Shown here: positions 8,366 through 17,038 of the stretch, one piece after another
Position numbering within the stretch: position 1 is the stretch's first letter
Layout of the letters: each line of letters opens with the position of its first letter
NCBI GenBank assembly: GCA_965198025.1
Contig: OZ240237.1
Coordinates: 3,286,001 to 3,350,000 of the forward strand
Direction of reading: 5' to 3'
DNA length: 64,000 bases
Source: CAYWWM01 sp965198025
GTDB taxonomy: Bacteria; Acidobacteriota; Terriglobia; 2-12-FULL-54-10
Notes under the pieces: generated by a model
The model's database searches: none
Told to the model about the DNA's origin: nothing
Seen by the model: the letters and a program-made list of their open reading frames with translations, nothing else
Position numbers and translations under genes: made by a program

Positions 8366-9703
8366 CTACTGTTTTCCTTTGGCCAGCGTCGGTACGGGCA
8401 CCGGAAAGCTTTCTGCTTGCCGATCGATAAAGTCGCGTAGCGCTGCACGGATCACGTGCCGTTTTCTGTTGAAGAGGAGCGCCCCAGCGATGCAGAAAAC
8501 CGCTCCGGTGATCACGGTCAGCGGCGCGCCGATCCAATCTCCGCCCCATCCCGCAAGCAGGCTCCCGACGGGTGTCATGCCCACGAACATCATGCTGTAG
8601 AAACCCAGCACGCGGCCCCGCAGGGGGTCCGGGGAGAGCGTTTGCAGAGCCGTGTTGGTAGCAGCGACTGCGACCATCATGCCGAAGCCGACGGGCAGCA
8701 GCAGCAGCATCGAAAGGTAGAGGTTGGGGGAAAGAGCAAACAGCACGAGCGCGCTGCCGTAGAGAATGGTCATAACCGTAATGGTGCGGCTCAAGCCGAG
8801 CAGCTCCGTGCGGGTTGCCATGTAGAGGGACCCCAGGATGGCGCCGATGCCGCTGGCGCTCATGAGCAACCCCAGGGCCTCCGGCCCGCCTGCAAGGATC
8901 GTGTCGGCGAAGATCGGCATGAGGACGAGGTAGGGGAAGTTCATGGCACTGGTCAACCCCAGCAGCAGCAACAGTGCCTGCGACGGCGCGTGCCCTCGCA
9001 CGAACTCCCATCCTTCGCGGAAGTGTTCGAGCGGCGAGAACCGCTCCGCCGGACGTGGGAAGGGCGGCAGGCGCATCATCAGCAGGCTGGCGATGACCGC
9101 CAGAAACGAGACGGCGTTGACGGCGAAGCACCATCCTTCTCCCACCGCCGCTACCAGCACGCCCGCCACAGCCGGACCGACGATGCGACCACTGTTGTAG
9201 ACGCTCGAATTGAGCGCGATGCCGTTCATGAGGTCTTCCTTGCCGACCATCTCAACCAGGAACGACTGCCTCGCCGTCATCTCGAAAACCCCGATCACGC
9301 CGAGTGCCAGGGCCATATAAAAGACGTGCCAGACCTGGACGATCTCTGCCAGCGTGAGCACGGCGAGCAGCGCGGCCTGGAACATCGCGAGGAACCGCAT
9401 CAGGAGGATCAGCTTACGGCGGTCCACGCGGTCACACACCACACCCGCGACCGGGGCCAGGACCAGGTACGGGATCAGGCTGGCGAAGCTCACCACGCCG
9501 AGCATTACGGAGGACTGCGAGAGCCGGTACACCAGCCAAGCCTGCGCCACCATCTGCACCCAGGTGCCGATCATGGTGATTCCCTGTCCCACAATGAACA
9601 GCCGGAAATTGCGATGCCGCAGGGCCCGCGTTGTCACGCGGAGCTGCGCTGGCAGCATGGCCGGCATGGCCTTCCATGAAGGTTCCGGATGGATGGTGGA
9701 CAA
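8366..9703 (-). CDS. MFS transporter (EntS/MFS_3-like exporter)
   Basis: Major facilitator protein of 445 residues with about 12 hydrophobic segments. The first motif-A-type loop reads DRVDRRKLILLM, and the sequence RHRNFRLFIVGQGITMIGTWVQMVAQAWLVYRL near the N-terminus is characteristic of the MFS_3 group that includes enterobactin exporter EntS and many uncharacterised drug or metabolite exporters. The likely start is TTG 9703, preceded by AAGGA. It stands alone between convergent pyrE and divergent rlmB. The substrate is unknown. Confidence 0.85.
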   Translation of the reverse strand: MSTIHPEPSWKAMPAMLPAQLRVTTRALRHRNFRLFIVGQGITMIGTWVQMVAQAWLVYRLSQSSVMLGVVSFASLIPYLVLAPVAGVVCDRVDRRKLILLMRFLAMFQAALLAVLTLAEIVQVWHVFYMALALGVIGVFEMTARQSFLVEMVGKEDLMNGIALNSSVYNSGRIVGPAVAGVLVAAVGEGWCFAVNAVSFLAVIASLLMMRLPPFPRPAERFSPLEHFREGWEFVRGHAPSQALLLLLGLTSAMNFPYLVLMPIFADTILAGGPEALGLLMSASGIGAILGSLYMATRTELLGLSRTITVMTILYGSALVLFALSPNLYLSMLLLLPVGFGMMVAVAATNTALQTLSPDPLRGRVLGFYSMMFVGMTPVGSLLAGWGGDWIGAPLTVITGAVFCIAGALLFNRKRHVIRAALRDFIDRQAESFPVPVPTLAKGKQ

Positions 9704-9847
9704 GAGGTCCTTCCTTGGCGAGCGCGAGAGCGCTGGAGCCCGTAAGACCTATTATATCGCCGTACCCCTCCTAAGGTGAAGGACGGGTAAGGCTGCCATT
9801 TGCTGTCGCTGGCAAGCCTGCGTGCGGTGCTATGCTATGGAACGGCC

Positions 9848-10594
9848 ATGGAAACCATCTGCGGTATTCACGCGGTACGGGAGATGCTGGCAGGCGCCAC
9901 ACGGCCCGTCGAACGGGTCCACATCCGGCAGCGGACTCGCAATCCGCGGCTGCGAGAGATTGCCCAGCTCTGCCGCGAGCGCGGGGTCCCGGCACGGTTC
10001 GAGCTGGCCGCTACGCTCGACCGCCTGGCACGCGGCGGGCATCACCAAGGCGTGGTGGCTGTCGCCGGCGGCTCGGGGTATGCCTCCCTGGATGAAGTCC
10101 TGGAGTCGGCCACACAGAACGCGCTGCTGGTCATTCTGGATGGCGTGCAGGACACGCACAACCTGGGCTCGCTGATCCGCACCGCCTGTGCCGCTGGAGC
10201 ACAGGCCGTCGTGCTCCCGGAACGCCGGGCTGCGGGCCTCACGCCAGCCGTGGTGCAGGCGGCCAGCGGAGCCATCGAGCACATCCCCGTCGTCCGCGTC
10301 GGCAATCTCGCCCGTACGCTGGACGAGTTGAAGAATCACTCCTTCTGGATTTACGGTTTGGATGAGAACGGCGAGAAGTTGTACAACAAAGCTGACTATC
10401 GCGGCCGTTGCGCGCTCGTGGCCGGCGGCGAAGCCAAAGGCCTGCACCAACTCCTCCGGAAGAAATGCGACTTCCTGGTCCGCATCCCTGCACCGGGAAA
10501 AATCGCCACTCTCAACGTCAGCGTCGCCTCCGGGATTGTATTGTTCGAAGCGGCCCGTCAGCGGCGCGCCGTCCCGGTGAGAATCAGGCCTTGA
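9848..10594 (+). CDS. rlmB: 23S rRNA (guanosine-2'-O-)-methyltransferase RlmB-like (TrmH family)
   Basis: SPOUT-class RNA 2'-O-methyltransferase of 248 residues. An N-terminal substrate-binding domain (CGIHAVREML) precedes the knotted catalytic domain with GVQDTHNLGSLIRTA, VAGGEAKGL and APGKIATLNVSVASGI, which are TrmH motifs 1 to 3. RlmB methylates G2251 of 23S rRNA; paralogues of this family can act on other rRNA or tRNA sites, so the exact target is inferred. ATG 9848 is chosen because it begins the conserved N-terminus. Its 3' end overlaps the peroxiredoxin gene by 11 bases on the opposite strand. Confidence 0.88.
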   Translation: METICGIHAVREMLAGATRPVERVHIRQRTRNPRLREIAQLCRERGVPARFELAATLDRLARGGHHQGVVAVAGGSGYASLDEVLESATQNALLVILDGVQDTHNLGSLIRTACAAGAQAVVLPERRAAGLTPAVVQAASGAIEHIPVVRVGNLARTLDELKNHSFWIYGLDENGEKLYNKADYRGRCALVAGGEAKGLHQLLRKKCDFLVRIPAPGKIATLNVSVASGIVLFEAARQRRAVPVRIRP

Positions 10595-11042
10595 GCGCCG
10601 CCAGCACTTCTTCAGCATGGCCGTCCGCTTTGACCTTTGGGAAAATCTTCAGAATCTTTCCCGCCCCGTCAATGATGAAGGTAGTGCGCTCGACGCCAAA
10701 CACCTTCTTGCCGTACATGTTCTTTTCCTTGATCACCCCGTAGGCGTCAGCGACTTTCTTGTCCACGTCGCAGAGCAGAGTGAACGGAAGGCTGTACTTC
10801 TTCTTGAACTTCGCCTGTGCTGCCGGTGTGTCCGGGCTGATGCCGACCACTGGTACCTTGAGCTGATCGAATTGTTTGATGGCATCGCGGAACCCGCCTG
10901 CTTCCACGGTTCAGCCTGGTGTGTCTGCCCTCGGGAAAAAATAGAGAACGAACGTCTGCCCCTTGAAATCTCCGAGGTTCAACGTTCGACTCTGATCGTC
11001 CTGCAACTCGAACTTCGGCGCGGGTTTTCCCTCTTGCAGCAT
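10584..11042 (-). CDS. bcp: PrxQ/Bcp peroxiredoxin with in-frame UGA at the catalytic position (probable selenoprotein)
   Basis: Thioredoxin-fold peroxidase of the Bcp/PrxQ class that reduces hydroperoxides. Reading from ATG 11042 gives 152 residues, the family's normal length, if the TGA at 10911-10913 (codon 44) is read through. Context is FFPRADTPG-U-TVEAGGFRD, so UGA occupies the peroxidatic cysteine of the PxxxTxxC motif (Pro37, Thr41). The usual resolving Cys five residues later is Gly49; Cys91 (FTLLCD) is the only cysteine. The rest of the frame is intact to the stop at 10584. It starts 10 bases after gatB on the same strand. The seen facts are UGA and intact flanks; selenocysteine is inferred from position and the following hairpin. 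A nonsense mutation is the alternative; a remnant restarting at GTG 10907 would lack the active site. Confidence 0.82.
10882..10901 (-). promoter_or_regulatory. Candidate bacterial SECIS hairpin
   Basis: On the minus strand, 17 nt after the UGA lies a GUU apical loop closed by GCGG/CCGC, then a 1x2 internal loop, then GCA/UGC. Known bacterial SECIS elements have a small apical loop with G among its first two bases, 16-37 nt from the UGA; this hairpin fits. An alternative stem (CGUGGAA/UUCCGCG, loop of 9) competes with it and starts nearer to the UGA. Confidence 0.55.
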
Positions 11043-11052
11043 GACTTCTCCC

Positions 11053-12558
11053 TTAGCCCTTACGCAGCTCTTCCTGCAACAGCTCGTTCACCTTCCGGGG
11101 ATTGGCCTGTCCCTTGGTCTCGCGCATCACCTGGCCCACGAAGAAGCCCAACAGCGAAGCCTTACCCAAGCGATAGTTATGCGCCTGTTTCGGATTGGCG
11201 GAAACGATCTTCTGGATGATCCCGCGCAGCTGTCCCTCGTCGGTGATCTGCTTCAGGCCGAGCTCGTCCACCACTTGCCGCGCGCTCCTGCCCTCCGCAA
11301 ACATTTGTCCGAAAACGATCTTGGCCATCTTGCCCGAAACCGTGCCGTCGTTGATGAGCGCGAGCAAGTCTGCCAGAGCGTCGGGCGAAACGGGCGACTC
11401 GGCGAGCGTTTTCCCGGCCGCGTTCAGCGCGCCGAACAGTTCCACCATCACCCAATTCGCGGCGATCTTGGCATCTCTTACCTTCGTGGCCACAGACTCG
11501 TAATAGCCCGCCAGCTCCTGCGTCGCCGTGAGCACCTCGGCATCGTAGTCCGAGAGCCGGAACTGTTCCATGAACCGCCGCCGCTTGGCCTCTGGCAACT
11601 CGGGAATCGTTTGCCGGACCTCCGCCTCGAACTCCTCGCTGACGATGAGCGGCAGTAAATCGGGCTCCGGAAAGTAGCGATAGTCGTGCGCGGACTCCTT
11701 CGACCGCATGCCCATTGTGCGCTGCGTCTGCGGGTTCCAGAGACGCGTTTCCTGCTCGATCTTGCCGCCCTCTTCGAGCACCCGCACCTGCCGTCCGATC
11801 TCGTATTCGAGAGCCTTCTGCAGAAACCGGAACGAGTTCAGGTTCTTGACCTCGGTCTTGACGCCGAGCTCCTGCTGCCCGCGCGGCCGCACGCTGACGT
11901 TGGCATCGCAGCGCAGGCTGCCTTCCTCCATGTTGCAGTCCGAGACGCCCAGGTAGAGCAAAATCTGCCGCAGGCACGTCACGTATTCGTAGGCTTCCTC
12001 TGGACTGCACAAGTCCGGCTCGCTCACAATCTCGGCCAACGGTACCCCGGCCCGGTTCAAGTCCACGTATGTCTTTTCCTTCGAGTCCGGAAACCCGTCG
12101 TGAACGCTCTTGCCCGCGTCTTCTTCCAGGTGCAGCCGTGTGATGCCGATACGCTTTTCGGGTTTTTCCTGCCTCACATCCCCGACGAGAATCGCGATCC
12201 AGCCGTGCTCGGCGAGCGGCTGATCGTATTGCGATATCTGGTAGCCCTTTGGCAGGTCGGGATAGAAGTAATTCTTGCGCGCGAACCGCGACAGCCGGTT
12301 GATGCGGCAGTTGAGCGCCAGCGCCGCCTTGACGCCCTTGGCCACGGCTTCGCGGTTGAGCACCGGCAGAGCTCCCGGCAGGCCCAGACACACCGGGCAG
12401 GTATGCGTGTTCGGCGGGTCGCCGAATCGCGTCGAGCAGCCGCAGAAGATCTTCGACCGGGTCAGGAGCTGCACGTGCACTTCCAGCCCGATCACCGGCT
12501 CGTATTTCTCCCTTGCCGTATCGACTGCCTCCGCAGACTCTACTTGTTCCTTGGCCAT
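11053..12558 (-). CDS. gatB: Aspartyl/glutamyl-tRNA(Asn/Gln) amidotransferase subunit B
   Basis: Subunit B of GatCAB, which amidates misacylated Glu-tRNA(Gln) or Asp-tRNA(Asn). 501 residues. It begins YEPVIGLEVHVQLLT, followed by the zinc-type region FCGCSTRFGDPPNTHTCPVCLGLPG and ARKNYFYPDLPKGYQISQYD. The C-terminal YqeY-like tail domain, which contacts the tRNA, ends in KVNELLQEELRKG. ATG 12558 is chosen as the first Met close to the conserved core. GatA and GatC are not in the window. The peroxiredoxin gene follows 10 bases downstream and is probably co-transcribed. Confidence 0.95.
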   Translation of the reverse strand: MAKEQVESAEAVDTAREKYEPVIGLEVHVQLLTRSKIFCGCSTRFGDPPNTHTCPVCLGLPGALPVLNREAVAKGVKAALALNCRINRLSRFARKNYFYPDLPKGYQISQYDQPLAEHGWIAILVGDVRQEKPEKRIGITRLHLEEDAGKSVHDGFPDSKEKTYVDLNRAGVPLAEIVSEPDLCSPEEAYEYVTCLRQILLYLGVSDCNMEEGSLRCDANVSVRPRGQQELGVKTEVKNLNSFRFLQKALEYEIGRQVRVLEEGGKIEQETRLWNPQTQRTMGMRSKESAHDYRYFPEPDLLPLIVSEEFEAEVRQTIPELPEAKRRRFMEQFRLSDYDAEVLTATQELAGYYESVATKVRDAKIAANWVMVELFGALNAAGKTLAESPVSPDALADLLALINDGTVSGKMAKIVFGQMFAEGRSARQVVDELGLKQITDEGQLRGIIQKIVSANPKQAHNYRLGKASLLGFFVGQVMRETKGQANPRKVNELLQEELRKG

Positions 12559-12581
12559 GTATCTAACTTGCCCCAAACAGC

Positions 12582-12656
12582 CTAATAACGGAACCCGAAG
12601 CCCACTCCTAGCCTGAAATTGTGCGTGCTCTGGTCGAGCTGCGCCTGCGCATCCCG
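12582..12656 (-). pseudogene. Possible remnant of an outer-membrane beta-barrel C-terminus
   Basis: The last 24 codons of a minus-strand frame read like the closing strand of an outer-membrane protein (QSTHNFRLGVGFGFRY then stop), with alternating hydrophobic residues and a terminal aromatic. No upstream body of such a protein is recognisable before the next gene. It could be a coincidence of composition. Confidence 0.25.
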
Positions 12657-12784
12657 CCGCAAGCCAGCAGTAGCAGCACTACCCGCGCCAGCACACCAAA
12701 CACCGGTTTCCCGAAGACTTCCCCAGTGAACTGCGAGGATGTTCTCCGCGCTCCTGATTTCCTGGTTCCTGACTCTGATTTCTT

Positions 12785-13069
12785 CTAATACGGTGGCTTC
12801 AGGGGGGTGAATTCGAATTCCTTGGGGTCGAGGCCGCGCGCGCTCAATTGCGACATGAGTTCTTCGACACTCTTGCCGGCGGCTTCGATGCGCTTCAGGC
12901 GCACGTCCACGTACTCGACGCCGTCCTTCAGGGTCTTCTGCGGCGGGGTATAGAGACGGAACGCGACCCATGTGTTGGCGAATTGCAGCCGGTCGGCGAC
13001 GTTCAAGTCCTCCACCGCCTTGCCCACCAAACTCTTGAGATCCGCAACTCCCTCCGCCCTTGTCGCCAT
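12785..13069 (-). CDS. Hypothetical protein, 94 aa
   Basis: Short acidic/basic soluble protein beginning MATRAEGVADLKSLVGKAVEDL. ATG 13069 has a clear AGGAG at a good distance, which is the main reason to accept it. It contains no membrane segment or cysteine motif. The middle (FANTWVAFRLYTPPQKTLKDG) suggests a small alpha/beta fold, but I do not recognise the family. It lies alone upstream of gatB on the same strand and diverges from the 2H phosphoesterase. Confidence 0.65.
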   Translation of the reverse strand: MATRAEGVADLKSLVGKAVEDLNVADRLQFANTWVAFRLYTPPQKTLKDGVEYVDVRLKRIEAAGKSVEELMSQLSARGLDPKEFEFTPLKPPY

Positions 13070-13148
13070 AGCTCTCCTCGATCTTATGCTGTCCTCAACC
13101 GCAACTCGCAATTATCCTAATGTTTGGGCCAGACTGCAAGGGGGGACC

Positions 13149-13757
13149 GTGCCGGACCATAAGTTCATTGCGATTGACATTGCGCTGCTGTTGCCCGACG
13201 CAGCGAACGAGCGCGCCCGGGCCGTCAACACCGCCATGCTCGCCGCCAAGCCGGAGGGCTTGCGCTTTGACGCCACGCACCTCCCGCACATCACCCTGGT
13301 ACAGATGTTTGTGCAGCGTGTGAATCTACCCGCCTTGATCGGCCGGATCGACCCGGTCTTGGGCAGTGTGCAGCCGCTTGCGCTGCGCGTTTCCGGTGTC
13401 GGGTCGGGCAACACGACGGCTCACCTTGTCATCGAACCGAACCCCGGACTCAGGAAGCTGCATGAGCAACTCATGGATGCCGTCCAACCGTTTGAGGAGG
13501 CAGGCGGGGGCTCAGAGGCATTCTATGCCGACGGTGAGCCTCCGCGCGAGACCGACGTTGCCTGGGTCACCCGCTTCCGGACGAATTCGAGTTACGGGAA
13601 TTTCTATCCCCACATTACAGTCGGCACCGGCCCGCCGCAGGAGTTCCGTGGACCGTTCGCGTTCACCGTAGGCCGCGCAACCGTCTGCCATCTCGGACGG
13701 TTCTGCACCTGCCGGATCGTGCTGCGGGAGTGGACGTTCGGAACAGAAGTTTCCTAG
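13149..13757 (+). CDS. 2'-5' RNA ligase family / 2H phosphoesterase
   Basis: A 202-residue protein with two H-x-T motifs, PHITLVQ (about residue 52) and PHITVGTG (about residue 157), the signature of the 2H phosphoesterase superfamily that includes LigT/ThpR and cyclic phosphodiesterases. These enzymes act on 2',3'-cyclic phosphates or 2'-5' linkages in RNA or small nucleotides; the real substrate is unknown. GTG 13149, preceded by AAGGGGG, gives the best start. Its stop overlaps the purN stop by four bases on the opposite strand. Confidence 0.8.
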   Translation: MPDHKFIAIDIALLLPDAANERARAVNTAMLAAKPEGLRFDATHLPHITLVQMFVQRVNLPALIGRIDPVLGSVQPLALRVSGVGSGNTTAHLVIEPNPGLRKLHEQLMDAVQPFEEAGGGSEAFYADGEPPRETDVAWVTRFRTNSSYGNFYPHITVGTGPPQEFRGPFAFTVGRATVCHLGRFCTCRIVLREWTFGTEVS

Positions 13758-14371
13758 GGCGCAGCCGTTCGCACGACCCGCCGGCCCTCGATCCGCCAGC
13801 AGCCGGAGAGGACGATGTTGATCGCCTCGGAGTAAATGCGGTGCTCCTCGTTCAGGATGCGGGCGGAGAGCGATTCCGGCGTGTCCTCGTCCAACACCGG
13901 AATCGATTCTTGGACGATGATTGGGCCGGCATCCAGATTCTCGTCTACAAAGTGAACCGTACAGCCGGTCATCTTGACCCCGTATTCAAGCGCCTGCCGC
14001 TGCGCATCGAGACCCGGAAAAGCCGGGAGCAGCGAGGGGTGGATGTTCAGGATGCGGTTGGGAAACGCAGAGACGAAGTAGGGGCTCAGCAGTCGCATGA
14101 AGCCAGCCAAGCAGACCAGGTCTACCTGCTTTTCTTTTAGAACCTCGACCACCTGGCGGTCGTATTGCTCGCGCTCGAGGCCTTTCGAGGGAATCATGCG
14201 CGTGTGGAGACCGCGCCGCGCGGCCTCATCGAGGCCCGGCGCGTTTGGGCGGTTGCTGACCACAACAGCGATCTCAGCGAGAATGCGCCCAGCCGCCACG
14301 TTGTCTGCAATCGCCATGAAATTCGATCCGCGCCCGGAAAGCAGAATGGCGAGGCGGTGGGATATTGCCAT
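13754..14371 (-). CDS. purN: Phosphoribosylglycinamide formyltransferase
   Basis: Third step of purine synthesis: transfers formyl from 10-formyl-THF to GAR. 205 residues. It begins MAISHRLAILLSGRGSNFMAI (GAR-binding loop), has AGFMRLLSPYF, then NIHPSLLPAFPG with the catalytic Asn/His region, and GCTVHFVDENLDAGPII with the catalytic Asp. ATG 14371 gives the canonical N-terminus. It is the last gene of purQLFMN, 40 bases after purM. Confidence 0.95.
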   Translation of the reverse strand: MAISHRLAILLSGRGSNFMAIADNVAAGRILAEIAVVVSNRPNAPGLDEAARRGLHTRMIPSKGLEREQYDRQVVEVLKEKQVDLVCLAGFMRLLSPYFVSAFPNRILNIHPSLLPAFPGLDAQRQALEYGVKMTGCTVHFVDENLDAGPIIVQESIPVLDEDTPESLSARILNEEHRIYSEAINIVLSGCWRIEGRRVVRTAAP

Positions 14372-14411
14372 CGGAAGTTCCTTGTTGAGCGTTGCTTGCG
14401 GGCGGCCCGGA

Positions 14412-15551
14412 TTATCCCGTGAGCGATCCGACAATGCCTGGACGGGCCTCTTCGAACACTACGCCGCGGCGTCCCCGGGCAATCCAGCCGATGCGGTAGA
14501 ACGTCTCTTTGGCCTGCTTCAGGATCGCCGCCGCCTTCTCCAACTTCTTGGGCGAAACAACCAGAGCCATGCCGGTTCCGAGGTTGAAGGTGCGGCGCAT
14601 CTCGTCCTCGGCGACACTGCCGATTTCGCGCAACAGGGAAAAAATAGGGGGCTCGGGCCAGCTTCCGGCTTCGATGTGCGCCTGCAGGCCGCGCGGCAGG
14701 ATGCGCGGCAGGTTGCCGGGAATGCCACCACCGGTGATGTGCGCCGCGCCAAGAATCACTCCCGCACGGTGCAGCCGGTCGAGAACCGCGGCGTAGCTGC
14801 GGTGCGGTTTCAACAATTCCTTTGCTACGGTCGTTCCCAGTCGCGGCAATTCATCTTCGAGAGCATAGCCTGCGGTTTCGAGCAGCAGCCGCCGGGCCAG
14901 TGAGTACCCGTTGGTGTGCAGTCCGACGGATGGAAGGCCCAGCACAATATCGCCGGCCCGGATCTTGCTGCCGTCCAAGATCCGGTTGCGCTCGACGGCG
15001 CCGACAATGAAGCCAGCGAGGTCGTATTCCCCCTCACCGTAGAAGCCCGGCAATTCTGCCGTCTCACCGCCAATCAGCGCGCAGTGGTGCGCGCGGCAGG
15101 CTTCCGAGAGCCCCAAGACGACTTGTTCGAGCACCATGGGTTCCAGCCGGCTGCAGCCAAAGTAGTCGAGGAAGAAAAGAGGCGTTGCACCTTGAACCGC
15201 GATGTCGTTTGCGCAGTGGTTCACCAGATCCGCCGCGACGCTCCGATGGCTCCTTGTGGCGAAGGCGATTTTGAGTTTCGTGCCGATGCCGTCCGTACTC
15301 GAAACAAGTACCGGCGACTTCCACCGCCGTTTGTCGAGGGCGAACAGCCCGCCGAAACCGCCGGCGCCGCCCAGGACGTTTCGGCCCAGCGTGCTCTTCG
15401 CAAGTTCCTGGATTCTTTTCTTGGCACGATCCGATTGGGCGATGTCAACACCGGCTTGGCTATACGTTGCCGGAGTTTTCGGCAGGGAGGGCTTACCGCG
15501 ACGGGTAGATCCCCCGCGGGGCTGGGGAGACAATCCGCGAGGAAGTCTCAT
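14412..15551 (-). CDS. purM: Phosphoribosylformylglycinamidine cyclo-ligase (AIR synthetase)
   Basis: ATP-dependent ring closure of FGAM to AIR. 379 residues, about 30 longer than usual because of a basic, proline-rich N-terminal extension before TYSQAGVDI. The core has VSSTDGIGTKLKIA, the nucleotide-loop region NHCANDIAVQGATPLFFLDYF, and ITGGGIPGNLPRILP. ATG 15551 overlaps the purF stop (ATGA), supporting this start and translational coupling. A downstream non-ATG start that removes the extension cannot be ruled out. Confidence 0.94.
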   Translation of the reverse strand: MRLPRGLSPQPRGGSTRRGKPSLPKTPATYSQAGVDIAQSDRAKKRIQELAKSTLGRNVLGGAGGFGGLFALDKRRWKSPVLVSSTDGIGTKLKIAFATRSHRSVAADLVNHCANDIAVQGATPLFFLDYFGCSRLEPMVLEQVVLGLSEACRAHHCALIGGETAELPGFYGEGEYDLAGFIVGAVERNRILDGSKIRAGDIVLGLPSVGLHTNGYSLARRLLLETAGYALEDELPRLGTTVAKELLKPHRSYAAVLDRLHRAGVILGAAHITGGGIPGNLPRILPRGLQAHIEAGSWPEPPIFSLLREIGSVAEDEMRRTFNLGTGMALVVSPKKLEKAAAILKQAKETFYRIGWIARGRRGVVFEEARPGIVGSLTG

Positions 15552-17038
15552 CGTCGGCTGGCGGCTTCCATCGGCAGATTCAGGAGCTTGGTGGGGTACT
15601 GCCCCGTGTAGCAGGACGTGCAAAACTCGCCCTGCGGGTCATCGACAGCTTTCCGCAAACCATCGAGCGACAGGTAGGCTAGGCTGTCGGATCCGATATA
15701 CTCGCGGATTTCGTCGACGGAATTCTGCGAGGCAATCAGCTCTTTCTCCGTAGGCGTGTCAATCCCGTAGAAGCACGGGGAAACCGTCGGCGGGCAGCTG
15801 ATGCGCACGTGTATTTCGCGGGCGCCAGCCTCGCGCATAATGCGGACGATCTTGCGGCTGGTCGTACCGCGCACCAGCGAGTCGTCCACCAACACGATCC
15901 GCTTTCCTTTGAGAATGCTTCGGACCGGGTTCAGCTTCAACTTCACGCCGAAGTCACGGATATGCTGTTCTGGCTCGATGAACGTCCGGCCGACGTAGTG
16001 GTTGCGGATCAATCCAAACTTGAACGGCAGCCCTGATTCGGCGGAGTAGCCGATAGCCGCCGCGACGCCCGAGTCCGGCACGGGAACGACAATGTCTGCG
16101 TCGGCGGGAGCCTCCCGCGCCAAGCGTCGCCCCAGATTGTCCCGCGACTGGTGGACGGACCGGCCGAAGATGATGCTGTCCGGACGCGAGAAATAGACGT
16201 GCTCGAAGATACAGAACGAATGCTGCGCTTCAGGGGCGAACCGAGTGGCGTGAAGTCCACCGAGGTCCACGCGCACGATCTCCCCGGGTTTCACTTCGCC
16301 GATCAGTCGCGCGCCGATCAGGTCGAACGCGCAAGTTTCCGACGCGAAGGCAATCGCCTCGGTCCGGACGTTCTGCAAAGAACCCTGTTCGGCTGGAGAA
16401 TCGGACAGTAGTCCGATGTTCAACGGCCGGAAGCCTCGCGGGTCACGTATCGCGTAAATGCGGTCTCCATAGAGAATCGTGAGAGAGTAGGCCCCTTCCA
16501 GATGCAACAACGACTCCGCCAGCGCCTCCTCGAAATTCTTGTTCCCGGAGCGCGCAATCAAATGCATGATCACTTCCGTGTCACTGGTGGTTTGGAAGAT
16601 CGAGCCGCTCTGTTCCAGTTGTTTACGGAGTTGGCGTGCGTTGGTGAGATTGCCGTTGTGGGCAATCGAGACAAGGCCCTTGTTGAAGCCGACGGTGAGC
16701 GGCTGGGCGTTCAGCAGAACCGTATCCCCGGAAGTCGAATAGCGCGTATGTCCGATGGCAAGCCAGCCGCGCAATGCTTTGAGCACGGGCTCAGTAAAGA
16801 CCTCGGCCACTTGTCCCATACCCTTGTGGTGAAAGATCTTGCGGCCATTGCCGGAGACGATCCCGGCGCTTTCCTGTCCGCGATGCTGCTGCGCGTAGAG
16901 GCCGAGGTAGGTGAGCTTCGCGGCCTCGGGGTGGCCATGGACCGCGAACAGGCCGCACTCGTCGTGGAACTTGTCGAGTGGCAGTCGGACGCTTCGCAGC
17001 CGTGGAGGATGTCGGAGTGAAGTTCCTCGGCGAATCAT
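15548..17038 (-). CDS. purF: Amidophosphoribosyltransferase
   Basis: Committed step of purine synthesis, making phosphoribosylamine from PRPP and glutamine. 496 residues. DECGLFAVHGH near the N-terminus shows a propeptide of about 27 residues whose removal exposes the nucleophile Cys28. The glutaminase domain has YAQQHRGQESAGI. The phosphoribosyltransferase domain has KRIVLVDDSLVRGTTSRKIV. Cysteines towards the C-terminus (SCPPTVSPCFYG, FCTSCYTG) fit the Bacillus-type Fe-S form. The start codon abuts the purL stop (TAG then ATG). Confidence 0.96.
   Translation of the reverse strand: MIRRGTSLRHPPRLRSVRLPLDKFHDECGLFAVHGHPEAAKLTYLGLYAQQHRGQESAGIVSGNGRKIFHHKGMGQVAEVFTEPVLKALRGWLAIGHTRYSTSGDTVLLNAQPLTVGFNKGLVSIAHNGNLTNARQLRKQLEQSGSIFQTTSDTEVIMHLIARSGNKNFEEALAESLLHLEGAYSLTILYGDRIYAIRDPRGFRPLNIGLLSDSPAEQGSLQNVRTEAIAFASETCAFDLIGARLIGEVKPGEIVRVDLGGLHATRFAPEAQHSFCIFEHVYFSRPDSIIFGRSVHQSRDNLGRRLAREAPADADIVVPVPDSGVAAAIGYSAESGLPFKFGLIRNHYVGRTFIEPEQHIRDFGVKLKLNPVRSILKGKRIVLVDDSLVRGTTSRKIVRIMREAGAREIHVRISCPPTVSPCFYGIDTPTEKELIASQNSVDEIREYIGSDSLAYLSLDGLRKAVDDPQGEFCTSCYTGQYPTKLLNLPMEAASRR

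Noticed and set aside
7770..9703. Long antisense frames opposite pyrE and the MFS gene (for example plus strand 8456-9679)
   Set aside because: Composition is dominated by Gln/His/Arg/Glu with no hydrophobic core, typical of an antisense reading of a membrane protein.
10584..10907. Peroxiredoxin starting at GTG 10907 (107 aa)
   Set aside because: It would begin just after the active site and lacks the first third of the fold; the conserved N-terminal part is in frame upstream across the UGA.
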